A stretch of 42,914 bases of DNA, from positions 70,803 through 113,716 of the forward strand of contig NZ_AOIO01000013.1 in the NCBI RefSeq assembly GCF_000337555.1. The letters are read 5' to 3'. The position numbers and the translations under genes were made by a program. This document shows, piece by piece, positions 25,531 to 33,430 of the stretch (its first letter is position 1; every line of letters begins with the position of its first letter). The notes under the pieces were generated by a model. That model was not told where the DNA came from. It saw only the letters and a list, made by a program, of their open reading frames with translations, and ran no database searches. Origin of the DNA: Natrialba asiatica DSM 12278 (GTDB lineage: Archaea > Halobacteriota > Halobacteria > Halobacteriales > Natrialbaceae).

Positions 25531-26694
25531 ATGGTCACCACACTCTCCGCCGATCGGCTCGCAGAACTCCGGGACGAAGGTGCCGAGTTCACCCTCGTCG
25601 ATACGCGACCCGAGGACAGCTACGAGGCCTGGCACGCTCCCGGCGCGATCAACTTCCCGTTCGGGCTCGACGAATCACTCGACGGCCGGCTCTCGGAGTT
25701 CGAGGAGACGGTCGGCGACGCCGAGCGGGTGATCACCATCTGCGCGAAGGGCCTCTCCTCGGGGAACTTCGCGACCGAACTCGAGTCGGCCACCGACGAA
25801 TACGACGTCCAGACGGTCGACGGCGGCATGAAAGGCTGGAGCGGCGTCTACGACCACGTCGACCTCGGCGCTGAACTCGAATTCGAACTCGACGAGCGCG
25901 AACTGACGATCGTCCAACTGCAGCGCCGGGCGAAGGGCTGTCTCGGCTACCTCGTCGGGTGTGCGGAGACCGGCGAGGCCGTGGTCGTCGACCCGACCGC
26001 GGACGTCGACGAGTTCGAGGTCGCAGCCGAAGAGGCCGACCTCTCAATCGTCGGCGTGATCGACACGCACGTCCACGCGGACCACGTTTCGGGCGGCCGC
26101 GACCTCGCGGACAGCCTCGACGTACCCTACTACCTCGGCGCGAGAGCCGACGAACGCGATGTCGAGTTCGACTTCACGGGACTCGAGCGCAACGAGGTGC
26201 TTCCCGTCGGCGAGCGGGAACTCAAGGCCCTCGCCGCGCCCGGTCACACGAGCGAGATGATCAACCTCCTCGTCGACGACGCCGCGCTGTTGACCGCCGA
26301 CACGTTACACGTCGACTCGACGGGGCGAACCGAACTCGAGTTCAATCAGGACGAGGGCGAGGAAGGCGCACGGATGCTCTACGAAACGCTCCATCGAACC
26401 ATCCTCGCGGAGCCCGAGGGTGTCGTCGTCCTGCCGGGCCACGTCACCGTCACGTCGGACGGCGAGTTCGAACACGGCGCGCCCGGCGACCCGATCGCGA
26501 CGACCGTCCGCGACGCGCGAACCGGTATCGACCTGCTCGCGATGGACGAGGAGGCGTTCGTCGATCGCATGGCCGACGCCGGCGAGGAACCCGCGAACTA
26601 CGAGGAGATCATCGACCGCAACCGCGGCGAACTGGAACTGGCTCCCGAGGACAGAGTCGAACTCGAACTCGGTCCGAACAACTGTTCGGCGTGA
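25531..26694 (+). CDS. Rhodanese - MBL-fold hydrolase fusion (persulfide dioxygenase-like)
   Basis: A 387-residue two-domain protein. Residues 1-110 are a rhodanese domain with the loop ICAKGLSSG (Cys71 as the sulfur carrier). Residues about 120-385 are a metallo-beta-lactamase fold with His180-x-His182-x-Asp184-His185 (DTHVHADHVSG), His239 (APGHTSE), Asp257 (TADTLH) and His304 (LPGHVT). Such pairings occur in persulfide dioxygenases (ETHE1 type), which oxidise glutathione or low-molecular persulfides. In haloarchaea the thiol is probably gamma-glutamylcysteine; that is inference. The order rhodanese first, MBL second is the reverse of many bacterial fusions. A CTTACG box precedes the start. 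Confidence 0.88.
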   Translation: MVTTLSADRLAELRDEGAEFTLVDTRPEDSYEAWHAPGAINFPFGLDESLDGRLSEFEETVGDAERVITICAKGLSSGNFATELESATDEYDVQTVDGGMKGWSGVYDHVDLGAELEFELDERELTIVQLQRRAKGCLGYLVGCAETGEAVVVDPTADVDEFEVAAEEADLSIVGVIDTHVHADHVSGGRDLADSLDVPYYLGARADERDVEFDFTGLERNEVLPVGERELKALAAPGHTSEMINLLVDDAALLTADTLHVDSTGRTELEFNQDEGEEGARMLYETLHRTILAEPEGVVVLPGHVTVTSDGEFEHGAPGDPIATTVRDARTGIDLLAMDEEAFVDRMADAGEEPANYEEIIDRNRGELELAPEDRVELELGPNNCSA

Positions 26695-26738
26695 GACGAA
26701 AGTATGAGTTTTTGTACTGTCATTTCTCCGTGTGTCTT

Positions 26739-27008
26739 ATGGTATCACAGAGCGTGTCAGATCGACGCCACCGATTCCGGCAGTTTCTCGACGAGCATCC
26801 CGTAATTCGTTGGTTCGCTATCCCGCTCGTTTTCCTGGGCGGCGTGATCACCGCCGTTTTGGTGGTCTTCGCGAACGCGACGACGAGCGAACTCGCCCAG
26901 ATCGTCGGCCTGTTCCTCGTGCTCTCGGGTGCCGTCGTCGCGCTCGGACTCGGGGTCGAACGGGCGCTTAAAATGGGTTTCACCCGAAACCGGCTCAGGC
27001 CACGTTAG
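26739..27008 (+). CDS. Small two-helix membrane protein
   Basis: An 89-residue protein: a polar N-terminus (DRRHRFRQFLDEHP), two hydrophobic helices (about 26-46 and 52-72) and a basic tail GFTRNRLRPR. The function is unknown. Its stop TAG (27006-27008) overlaps the stop TAA of the opposite-strand gene (27005-27007). A GTTTTTGT promoter-like stretch lies about 27 bases before ATG 26739. Confidence 0.68.
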   Translation: MVSQSVSDRRHRFRQFLDEHPVIRWFAIPLVFLGGVITAVLVVFANATTSELAQIVGLFLVLSGAVVALGLGVERALKMGFTRNRLRPR

Positions 27009-27352
27009 CGCGAATACGTCTCGAGACGTTCGATCCGTGCTGTGCCTTCATCGACCGCGAAGAAATCCGCGAACTCGAACAGAACTGTCGAGGCATCGCG
27101 GACCCGTCCGCGGACGGCGACCGTCGCACCGTCGCCGTCCCCGCTCTCGGTCGCAATCACCGCCTCCAGTTCGTGCGTCGTATCCGGGTTCGGCCGCTCA
27201 TCGCGCATGAACGCGACGAACGCCGCCCGGCTCTCGAAGGCGCGGTCGGGACGGCGCTGGGTGAACTCGGGAGCGAGCACCGCCTCGAGTTCGCCGTAGT
27301 CGTGGGCGTCGAGCGCGTCGTAGTAGCGTCGAACGAGACCGGTGGCGTCCAT
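27005..27352 (-). CDS. SnoaL-like (NTF2 fold) protein
   Basis: A 115-residue cone-shaped alpha+beta fold: RRYYDALDAHDYGELEAVLAPEF, FESRAAFVAFMRDERP and VAVRGRVRDASTVLFEFADFFAV, all typical of SnoaL/NTF2-like proteins. These may be polyketide cyclases, isomerases or simple ligand binders; no catalytic residue is certain. ATG 27352 is chosen, since the longer frame to 27463 adds 37 residues with many basic residues. It shares general pattern with the SnoaL-like gene at 34996-35373. It is convergent and overlapping by four bases with the preceding membrane gene. Confidence 0.8.
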   Translation of the reverse strand: MDATGLVRRYYDALDAHDYGELEAVLAPEFTQRRPDRAFESRAAFVAFMRDERPNPDTTHELEAVIATESGDGDGATVAVRGRVRDASTVLFEFADFFAVDEGTARIERLETYSR

Positions 27353-27496
27353 AGCTGGCTGCTTTCGGCTCGACCGTAAAAAGGATGCGCGCCTGCGGTA
27401 GTGGTGCCGGCAGTTGTGACCGGCTTCGGTTGCAGGCGGGCCCTGAACTCGTGGGTAGTACAACGGTACAACGGTAGACTTTCAATATATCAAAAA

Positions 27497-27502
27497 TTTA
27501 AT
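27497..27502 (+). promoter_or_regulatory. TATA box for the CPBP protease gene
   Basis: TTTAAT inside a long AT-rich stretch (27481-27504), centred about 27 bases before ATG 27527. It supports that start. Confidence 0.6.
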
Positions 27503-27526
27503 CAAGTGTGTTGTCAATATGCGAAC

Positions 27527-28201
27527 ATGGAGGAAAACGGATACCGCTCTGTGGTCGCCGTGACTCGCCTCCCGACGCTCACAATCGGGAATCTGGCCCT
27601 CGCCCTCTTTGGATTACCGCTGGTTGTTATCCTGCTACGAGCGACTAATACAGAGATCACGCCGGTCGTTACTATCGGAATCTACTGGGCACTGGCTCTC
27701 ACCGTTATCGGGATCGCCGTGAGCGGCGAGGGCCTCTCGTTGCCCGACCTCGGGTTCCGGCGACCAGCCCTCGTCGATCTCGGATACATCCTCGTGACGA
27801 GCGTCAGCATCCTGTTCGTATACATCGTGACGCCACCGTTCATCGAGGCGTTGGGCCTACCGGTGAGTGAGGGTGTTGGCACGATGGGAGCAGGTGTCGG
27901 GATCGGCATGGCGCTCGCTCAGTCCGTGACGGTCGGGATCGTCGAGGAGATTCTGTACCGAGGATACCCCATCGAGCGACTGCTCGCGTACACGGAGAGT
28001 TCGCTTGTCGCCGGCGGGATCACGTGGATCATGTTCACGGTTGCACACGCTATGAGTTGGCCGCTGGGAAACCTCCTTCAGACCGCACTGGTTGCCGCTG
28101 TTCTCACCGTGGTTTACCTCCGTCGGCGGACGCTCGTTCCCGTTGCCGGCGCACACGTCCTCGTCTGGGTCTTTGCGGCCCTTGGCCAGTTCTACGCCTA
28201 A
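27527..28201 (+). CDS. CPBP-family intramembrane glutamic protease (Rce1/CAAX-like)
   Basis: A 224-residue membrane protein with about seven to eight helices and the three motifs of the CPBP family: Glu140-Glu141-x3-Arg145 (VEEILYRG), His174 (FTVAHAMSW) and His210 (GAHVLVW). Members cleave prenylated CAAX proteins in eukaryotes and process bacteriocins or leader peptides in bacteria. The archaeal substrate is unknown. ATG 27527 is used, as the frame to 27401 would add 42 residues without membrane character, and a TATA box fits 27527. It is followed by a small membrane gene of 73 residues. Confidence 0.9.
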   Translation: MEENGYRSVVAVTRLPTLTIGNLALALFGLPLVVILLRATNTEITPVVTIGIYWALALTVIGIAVSGEGLSLPDLGFRRPALVDLGYILVTSVSILFVYIVTPPFIEALGLPVSEGVGTMGAGVGIGMALAQSVTVGIVEEILYRGYPIERLLAYTESSLVAGGITWIMFTVAHAMSWPLGNLLQTALVAAVLTVVYLRRRTLVPVAGAHVLVWVFAALGQFYA

Positions 28202-28284
28202 CCGCCTCGCCGATCTGATTTTCTCATTTAGAATTCCGCCTCAAACCAAGGCGATTGATTCGGCACGTGCGTGTCCTCCCGTAA

Positions 28285-28292
28285 CATATTTT
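28285..28292 (+). promoter_or_regulatory. TATA-like box for the small membrane gene
   Basis: CATATTTT centred about 27 bases before ATG 28316. Confidence 0.55.
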
Positions 28293-28315
28293 CCGGTGTC
28301 AAACCTATCGTTAAT

Positions 28316-28537
28316 ATGAACGCTGTGAAGGGGCTCTACAATCGCGCTGATGAATGGGCGAAGGGGCTCTCTCGCGCGTCGTATGCGGCCTTCTTAGGGC
28401 TGTCGGCAGGCACCGGCGTTCTCGCCGTCAATCTACTGTTGGGTGCCGAGTTCGCCCTTATTCAGGCTCTCACGATGGCACTCGTCATGTTCAGTTTGGA
28501 GTGCGTATTCGGGTTACATCAGACGACCGAAGAGTGA
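28316..28537 (+). CDS. Small membrane protein of unknown function
   Basis: A 73-residue protein with a short amphipathic N-terminus (MNAVKGLYNRADEWAKGL), two hydrophobic segments (about 19-40 and 43-62) and an acidic end. I recognise no family. ATG 28316 is preferred over the earlier ATG 28271 because a TATA box (28285-28292) precedes it by 27 bases. It lies 115 bases after the CPBP protease gene; it may be an independent gene rather than a substrate. Confidence 0.65.
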   Translation: MNAVKGLYNRADEWAKGLSRASYAAFLGLSAGTGVLAVNLLLGAEFALIQALTMALVMFSLECVFGLHQTTEE

Positions 28538-28683
28538 ACGCGACGACTACGTCCCGCACTTCTCGCAGGAATCTCCGAATCCCAAACTCGGCTACGTTCT
28601 CCTGCGAAAGACGATACCATCAGATAGTATACCAAAACGACGTTCAGCGAACGTTTACACGGGTCTGCGTCGATGCGTTCGAT

Positions 28684-30552
28684 ATGGCAACAACCGACGA
28701 AGACGGCGACGGAGCAGACGAGGCGTTCAGTCCCGTCGTCGCACTCGATGAACTCGAGGAGGCGGGCCGCGAACTGGCGAGTATCGACGGCACGCCGCTG
28801 GCCATCTTCCACCACGAAGGCGAGATTCGAGCCGTAAACAACCGCTGTCCGCACATGGGGTTCCCGCTGGTCGAGGGCACGGTCGACGACGGCATCCTCA
28901 CCTGCCACTGGCACCACGCGCGATTCGAACTCTCCTGCGGCGATACGTTCGATCCTTGGGCCGACGACGTGCAGACCTATCCCGTCGAGATCCGGGACGG
29001 GACGGTCTACGTGAATCCGAAGCCGACGCACGAGTTGCCGCCCGCGGAGCACTGGGCCGACCGCCTCGAAACGGGACTCGAGGAGAACTTGCGACTCGTC
29101 ACCGCAAAGTCCACGATCGGATTGGTCGACGCCGGCGTCGACTACCAGGAACCGGTGGCGACGACGCTCGCGTTCGGGACCCAATATCGGGACTCGGGCT
29201 GGGGACCCGGACTCACGATTCTCGGCTGTATGGCGAACCTGAGCGGCGACATCGACCTCGACGACCGAAAGCGGGCGCTGTACACCGGCGTTCGCCACGT
29301 TGCGGACGACTGCGCGGGCGAACCGCCGAGCTTCGACCAGCCCGCCTTCGACACGACAGAGGTCACCTTCGACCGCCTGAAATCCTGGTTCCGGGACTGC
29401 ATCGAGGTTCGAGACGCCGACGGAGCCGAGCGCTGCCTCCGCACCGCCGTCGCGGCAGGCTATTCGAACGCCGAGGTCGCCGAACTGGTCGTCGCCGGCG
29501 CGACCGACCACCCCTACCTCACGACCGGCCACGTCCTCGACTTCGCGAACAAGGCCTTCGAGAGCCTCGAGCACACGGACTGGGACCACGCCGATACGAC
29601 GCTCGCGAGCCTGGTCGAACCGCTCGTCACCGCTTCGCGCAGCGACGAACAATCGTCCTGGCGACAACCCGTCGATCTCATTTCCCTGCTCGAAGACACC
29701 TACGGCGGCAGCGTCACCGAGACGAGCGGTCTCGAAGAACTCGCGGCAGCGGGTGACGACCGCTCGTGGAGCCCGCCCGCCGACCTCCAAGAAACGCTCC
29801 TCGGCGACGACCCCGAGGCCATCGTCGACGTGCTCGCCGATGCAATCCGACGGGGGGCGACGCCCGAACATCTCGCCGCCGAGGTCGCCCACGCCGCCGC
29901 GACGCGCGTCGTCCAGTTCGGCACCGCAAACGAGTTCAACGACTGGAACACCGTCCACCACACCTTCAGTTACGCCAACGCAGTCCACGGATTCGCGCGC
30001 CGAACGGACGCGATCGAACTCTACCGCGGCGTCTTCGACGGCGCGCTCTCGGTTTACCTGGATCGGTTTCTCAACACGCCGCCCGCGCCGATTCCGGCGG
30101 TGGGCGACAACGACACCGGCCGCGAGCCCGATGCCGTACTCGACGACCTGCTCGAGACGTTCGACGCCGAGGGCGAGGTGGATACAGCGGGACGGCTGGT
30201 CGCCGAGTTCTTCGACTGCGGCGGCGACGCTGCCGACCTGAAACGGACGCTCGGCCACGGCCTGCTGCGCGAGGACGCCGGCTTCCACACGCTCCAGAAC
30301 GTCGAGGCGGCGTTCCGGCAGGCTGAACTCGTCGAATCGTCGTCTGCCCCCGCGTTGGCAGACGGCGGCGAGGGCGGTGACGGAGGCGACGGCGGCGACG
30401 AGTTCGACCCCAGCCGCGAGCAGCGGCGGCGAGTCCCGCTGATCGCGACCGCCCGCTACATGGCCGCCCACTTCCCGACGCGTCGGGAGGCCGAACAGAC
30501 GTTTACGATCGCCGCGCGACTCAATCGCGGGGAGACGATCCACGAAGCGTAA
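28684..30552 (+). CDS. Rieske [2Fe-2S] protein with long helical-repeat domain
   Basis: A 622-residue protein, cytoplasmic (no signal or membrane segment). Residues about 10-110 are a Rieske domain: Cys55-Pro-His57 (RCPHMG) and Cys74-x2-His77 (CHWHH) bind the cluster, which is of the dioxygenase-ferredoxin (non-cytochrome bc) type. The rest is helical and unlike the Rieske oxygenase alpha-subunit catalytic domain, since no D/H-x-x-H-x4-H mononuclear iron motif is seen. It contains three His-bearing helix motifs at His283 (TGHVLDFANKAF), His426 (VHHTFSYANAVH) and His535 (GFHTLQNVEAAF), possibly related to the questin-oxidase-like fold. A Gly-rich linker (residues about 560-572) precedes the last helices. 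A redox role is inferred. Confidence 0.78.
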   Translation: MATTDEDGDGADEAFSPVVALDELEEAGRELASIDGTPLAIFHHEGEIRAVNNRCPHMGFPLVEGTVDDGILTCHWHHARFELSCGDTFDPWADDVQTYPVEIRDGTVYVNPKPTHELPPAEHWADRLETGLEENLRLVTAKSTIGLVDAGVDYQEPVATTLAFGTQYRDSGWGPGLTILGCMANLSGDIDLDDRKRALYTGVRHVADDCAGEPPSFDQPAFDTTEVTFDRLKSWFRDCIEVRDADGAERCLRTAVAAGYSNAEVAELVVAGATDHPYLTTGHVLDFANKAFESLEHTDWDHADTTLASLVEPLVTASRSDEQSSWRQPVDLISLLEDTYGGSVTETSGLEELAAAGDDRSWSPPADLQETLLGDDPEAIVDVLADAIRRGATPEHLAAEVAHAAATRVVQFGTANEFNDWNTVHHTFSYANAVHGFARRTDAIELYRGVFDGALSVYLDRFLNTPPAPIPAVGDNDTGREPDAVLDDLLETFDAEGEVDTAGRLVAEFFDCGGDAADLKRTLGHGLLREDAGFHTLQNVEAAFRQAELVESSSAPALADGGEGGDGGDGGDEFDPSREQRRRVPLIATARYMAAHFPTRREAEQTFTIAARLNRGETIHEA

Positions 30553-30584
30553 GCCGGTATCGGACGATCAGTGGGGTGCACGCC

Positions 30585-30650
30585 GTCGGCGTCAGTGTTA
30601 GTGTCAGCGTCAGCATCGGCGTGAGCGTCAACATCGGCGTCGGTCGCGGC
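30585..30650. repeat. Degenerate hexanucleotide tract
   Basis: Eleven consecutive 6-base units of the type GTCAGC/GTCGGC fill the gap between the Rieske gene and tsr3. Exact copies include GTCAGC at 30603-30614. Confidence 0.75.
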
Positions 30651-30681
30651 GCTTTTGGTTCACCCCTGCATTGACACGCAC

Positions 30682-31212
30682 GTGGAGTGTCACATCTACT
30701 ACGAGGGCGACGACGACCCGGAGAAGTGCACCGCCCGCCGCCTCGAGAAGTTCGACGAGGCGACGCTTCACCGCACGATGGGGCGGGTCCCCTACGGCGT
30801 CGTCCTCAACCCCCACGCCGACCGCGCACTCTCGCCGGCCGACGCCGAGGACGGCCTCGGGACGCTGGTCGCCCTCGACTGCTCCTGGGAGTCCGCCGAA
30901 GCAGCCTCCTTCAAAATGAACGGCGTCCACCGGGCCCTTCCCTTCCTCGTCGCCGCAAACCCGGTCAACTACGGCCGGCCGTTTCAGCTCACGACCGTCG
31001 AGGCGCTCGCCGGTGCGTGCTGTATCTTCGGCGACCGGACCCGGGCCGAAGACCTTCTCGAACCCTTCCGCTGGGGCGAGACGTTCCTGACGCTCAACGA
31101 AGAGCCGCTGCGCCGGTACAGCGAGTGTGTGAACTCGAGCGACGTCGTCGCCGTTCAGAACGATTACCTGGCCGACGATGAGCCCTCTTCCGGCGAGGAG
31201 GGCAGAAGCTAA
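30682..31212 (+). CDS. tsr3: 16S rRNA aminocarboxypropyltransferase Tsr3
   Basis: Transfers the 3-amino-3-carboxypropyl group of S-adenosylmethionine to a conserved uridine of small-subunit rRNA. The sequence fits the DUF367/Tsr3 family: [69 protein letters not shown] and [10 protein letters not shown]. The start is uncertain: GTG 30682 gives about 176 residues and the [16 protein letters not shown] start seen in relatives, while TTG 30655 is a longer choice. It is 73 bases upstream of the L40e gene, a ribosome-biogenesis neighbour. It is preceded by a hexanucleotide repeat tract. Confidence 0.9.
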   Translation: MECHIYYEGDDDPEKCTARRLEKFDEATLHRTMGRVPYGVVLNPHADRALSPADAEDGLGTLVALDCSWESAEAASFKMNGVHRALPFLVAANPVNYGRPFQLTTVEALAGACCIFGDRTRAEDLLEPFRWGETFLTLNEEPLRRYSECVNSSDVVAVQNDYLADDEPSSGEEGRS

Positions 31213-31256
31213 CGCCTGCTCCGAGCGATCACGGAGCCAGGACAGGACCACAGCGG

Positions 31257-31262
31257 TTATAT
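31257..31262 (+). promoter_or_regulatory. TATA box for rpl40e
   Basis: TTATAT centred 27 bases before ATG 31286, a textbook leaderless spacing; it supports the short 49-residue start. Confidence 0.65.
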
Positions 31263-31285
31263 GCACCACGAGCGAACGGAGCGAC

Positions 31286-31435
31286 ATGCCAAGTTTCGAC
31301 GCGGCCGAAGATCGGATGCTCCAGAAACTGATCTGCATGCGCTGTAACGCACGAAACGCACCGGAATCCGACCGCTGTCGCAAGTGCGGCTACAAGAACC
31401 TTCGACCGAAGGCCAAGGAACCGCGCGCAGCATAA
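31286..31435 (+). CDS. rpl40e: 50S ribosomal protein L40e
   Basis: A 49-residue zinc-finger ribosomal protein, with [19 protein letters not shown] giving two Cys pairs, and basic C-terminal residues [11 protein letters not shown]. In eukaryotes it is fused behind ubiquitin; archaea have it alone. ATG 31286 is supported by the TATA box at 31257-31262 and by the usual [12 protein letters not shown] start; the longer frame to 31178 is rejected. Confidence 0.95.
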   Translation: MPSFDAAEDRMLQKLICMRCNARNAPESDRCRKCGYKNLRPKAKEPRAA

Positions 31436-31506
31436 TCGGACCGTCTCTCTCCGCTTTCTCTCGCACTCGATAGCGTCTCGCTTCCACGGTCATCGGTCTC
31501 GACACG

Positions 31507-31701
31507 ATGGGGCTCACCGTGGCGATTCTCTACGCGTTCGGCCGGGCGTTCGCGTTCGCCGCCGGGCTGGCCATCGCCCTCGCGATCGGCATCGCCTTCG
31601 GCTGGGGTGGCAAGGAATACGTCGCTGCCAATGCCGACGACTGGTTCGCCCAGTCCCCAGAATCGCGCGCCGATCCAGCGGCGGTTTCGGACGACGACTG
31701 A
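31507..31701 (+). CDS. Small membrane protein resembling an MscS-type helix
   Basis: A 64-residue protein with one or two hydrophobic segments (about residues 4-34) and the sequence GIAFGWGGKEYVAANADDWF, then an Asp/Ala-rich tail. GGKEYV-like ends follow the pore-lining helix in many small mechanosensitive channel proteins, but the channel's beta domain is absent here. It may be a stand-alone small membrane protein of haloarchaea. The function is unknown. Confidence 0.6.
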   Translation: MGLTVAILYAFGRAFAFAAGLAIALAIGIAFGWGGKEYVAANADDWFAQSPESRADPAAVSDDD

Positions 31702-31793
31702 CCACCGATTTCCCCGCTATCGCTGGGTGCTCATACCGCCGGAAAACGCGTGCGACGAACGGTGGGCAGGGCCGGCGGTAGGCAGGGCTAGCG

Positions 31794-32405
31794 TTACTCG
31801 TCCGGATACTTCGGCTCGCGTTTCTCCGCCCGGTCGAGTGCCGTCTCGACGACATCGCGAACGTCACCCTGAAAGACGCCGCCGTGGCCCGCGTACATGT
31901 ACTCGGTGCTCTCCGGCAGTCGATCGAGCAGTCGGTCGATGCTCTCGATGAGTCGGTCGCGTGACTGTCCCGCCATGTCGGTGCGCCCGAAACTACCGTC
32001 GTCGAACGCGCCGTCGTCGTGAACGACCACATCTCCCGAAAACAGCGCCGTCTCCGAGACGAACGACACGTGATCGTCGGCGTGACCCGGCGTGTAGACG
32101 ACGGTGAACTCGTCGTCGCCGATCTGAACGGTATCCCCGTCATCAATCGAGTGATCCCGTTCGGGATGGTGACCGTAGGCGTACACCTCGGGGTCGAAGG
32201 CATCGCAGACGGCCTCGAGTTCACCGACGTGGTCGCCGTGCTGGTGGGTCATCACGACGGCATCGACGTCGTCCGTGTACGTGCGAATCTCATCGACAAC
32301 GCCGTCCCACGCGCCTGCATCGACGAGCGTCGTTCGGTCGCCGACGACGAGGAACGCGTTACACGTGAACGTTTCTGCGTCTTCCGTAACGTGGTGGACC
32401 TCCAT
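31794..32405 (-). CDS. MBL-fold metallohydrolase
   Basis: A 203-residue single-domain metallo-beta-lactamase-fold hydrolase. The metal motif THQHGDHVGE (HxHxDH) is followed by YTPGHADDHVSF, ALFSGDVVVHDDG and YAGHGGVFQGD, matching glyoxalase-II-like or general MBL hydrolases. The substrate is unknown. ATG 32405 (MEVHHVTEDAET) is used; the frame is open to 32573 but those 56 residues are not family-like. It is divergent from the DUF5786 gene. Confidence 0.9.
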   Translation of the reverse strand: MEVHHVTEDAETFTCNAFLVVGDRTTLVDAGAWDGVVDEIRTYTDDVDAVVMTHQHGDHVGELEAVCDAFDPEVYAYGHHPERDHSIDDGDTVQIGDDEFTVVYTPGHADDHVSFVSETALFSGDVVVHDDGAFDDGSFGRTDMAGQSRDRLIESIDRLLDRLPESTEYMYAGHGGVFQGDVRDVVETALDRAEKREPKYPDE

Positions 32406-32584
32406 ACGTCCACAGTCGAGACCCGGCATCAAAATCGTGCCGTCCGCGGTCGCCTGTCGGCTTCCCGTTGGAATGGCTTCTCCGACGTTCCTCTCGGTAT
32501 CTCTCTCACTATCCGGGATTTCATAAACGAATATAAACGTGTACCCCCGGAACTTTTGAACCGGTAGGCCCAAGTAGATACTGT

Positions 32585-32764
32585 ATGGGATTCGGGAGCT
32601 ACGACGAATCCGAGCAACAGGAAGTGGATGCTGATTTTGACGACGATGACGCTGTCAAATCCGGAGAGAACAGCCACGACGGAACAATCGAGTTCGAAAA
32701 CGGCGCGTCCAGCGACGAACTCCTTGACCGCCTCAAGGAAATCAAAGACGAGGACGACGACTAA
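32585..32764 (+). CDS. DUF5786-family small acidic protein
   Basis: A 59-residue, very acidic protein (MGFGSYDESEQQEVDADFDD...) that matches the haloarchaeal DUF5786 family by its start, the IEFENGASSDELLDRLKEIK end and size. No membrane or metal site is seen. A TTTTGA box about 27 bases upstream supports the start. It lies 27 bases before the DUF99 gene and may be co-transcribed with it. The role is unknown. Confidence 0.85.
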   Translation: MGFGSYDESEQQEVDADFDDDDAVKSGENSHDGTIEFENGASSDELLDRLKEIKDEDDD

Positions 32765-32791
32765 CGCCGAACTCGATTTCAGTCAGTGCCG

Positions 32792-33388
32792 ATGAAACCC
32801 GGGGTACGGGCGCTGGGTATCGCCGAGTCGTATCGCAGGGACCACGGTCACGATCCGACGAGCGACCGCGACCGAAGTACGCTCGCAGGTGCCGTCGTTC
32901 GGGCAGACTGCGTCGTCGACGGCCTGGCCTACGAGCGCTGTCGCGTCGGCGGAACCGATGCAACCGATAGCGTTGGCTCGCTCCTCGAGACGGTGGCTCG
33001 GCCCGACGTGCAATACGTCTTGCTCGGTGCCATCGCCCCGGCCTGGTACAATTTTTTCGACCTCGAACGGATTCACGAGGCCGCAGCTCGTCCGGTGATC
33101 GCCGTCACGTTCGAGTCGAGTTCGGGACTCGAAGCGGGGCTTTGCGACGCGTTTTCGGGTGCCGAACTCCGGCAGCGACTCGCGGTCTATCGGCGTCTGC
33201 CGTCGCGAACCGAACTGACGGTCAACGACGAGACGGTCTACGCGCGGTATCTGGGATGTGATCGCGACGAGGCCGTCTCCGTTCTTCGAGCGTTTACGCC
33301 GGAAGGCGGGCGTCCGGAGCCGCTCCGCGTCGCGCGGCTTGCGGCACGGGCCGGCGATTCGTACGCCGATACGGTCGGGGCCGAGTAA
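32792..33388 (+). CDS. DUF99-family protein (endonuclease V-like fold)
   Basis: A 198-residue protein beginning MKPGVRALGIAES, a DUF99 hallmark. The order is GIAESY (first acidic strand residue), a basic loop, LAGAVVRADCVVDGLAYERCRVGG, DVQYVLLGAIAPAWYNFFDLERIH and RPVIAVTFESSSGLE. DUF99 proteins share the fold of endonuclease V and have been called endonuclease dU. ATG 32792 is chosen over GTG 32786, six bases upstream. It closely follows the DUF5786 gene. Confidence 0.82.
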   Translation: MKPGVRALGIAESYRRDHGHDPTSDRDRSTLAGAVVRADCVVDGLAYERCRVGGTDATDSVGSLLETVARPDVQYVLLGAIAPAWYNFFDLERIHEAAARPVIAVTFESSSGLEAGLCDAFSGAELRQRLAVYRRLPSRTELTVNDETVYARYLGCDRDEAVSVLRAFTPEGGRPEPLRVARLAARAGDSYADTVGAE

Positions 33389-33430
33389 GCGCGCAGAAGT
33401 GAGTCACCGCGAGCCACCAGCGAGTGCGGA

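Noticed and set aside
27527-28537. CPBP protease and the following small membrane protein as a protease-substrate (bacteriocin-like) pair
   Set aside because: The small protein has no leader-peptide cleavage motif or GlyGly site and has its own TATA box; adjacency alone is too weak.
28519-30543. A 674-codon open frame on the minus strand opposite the Rieske gene
   Set aside because: High-GC codon bias keeps the opposite strand open; the translation has no family features, while the plus frame has an intact Rieske domain.
30585-30650. The regular repeat as a possible CRISPR array
   Set aside because: The units are six bases with no unique spacers and no cas genes are present.
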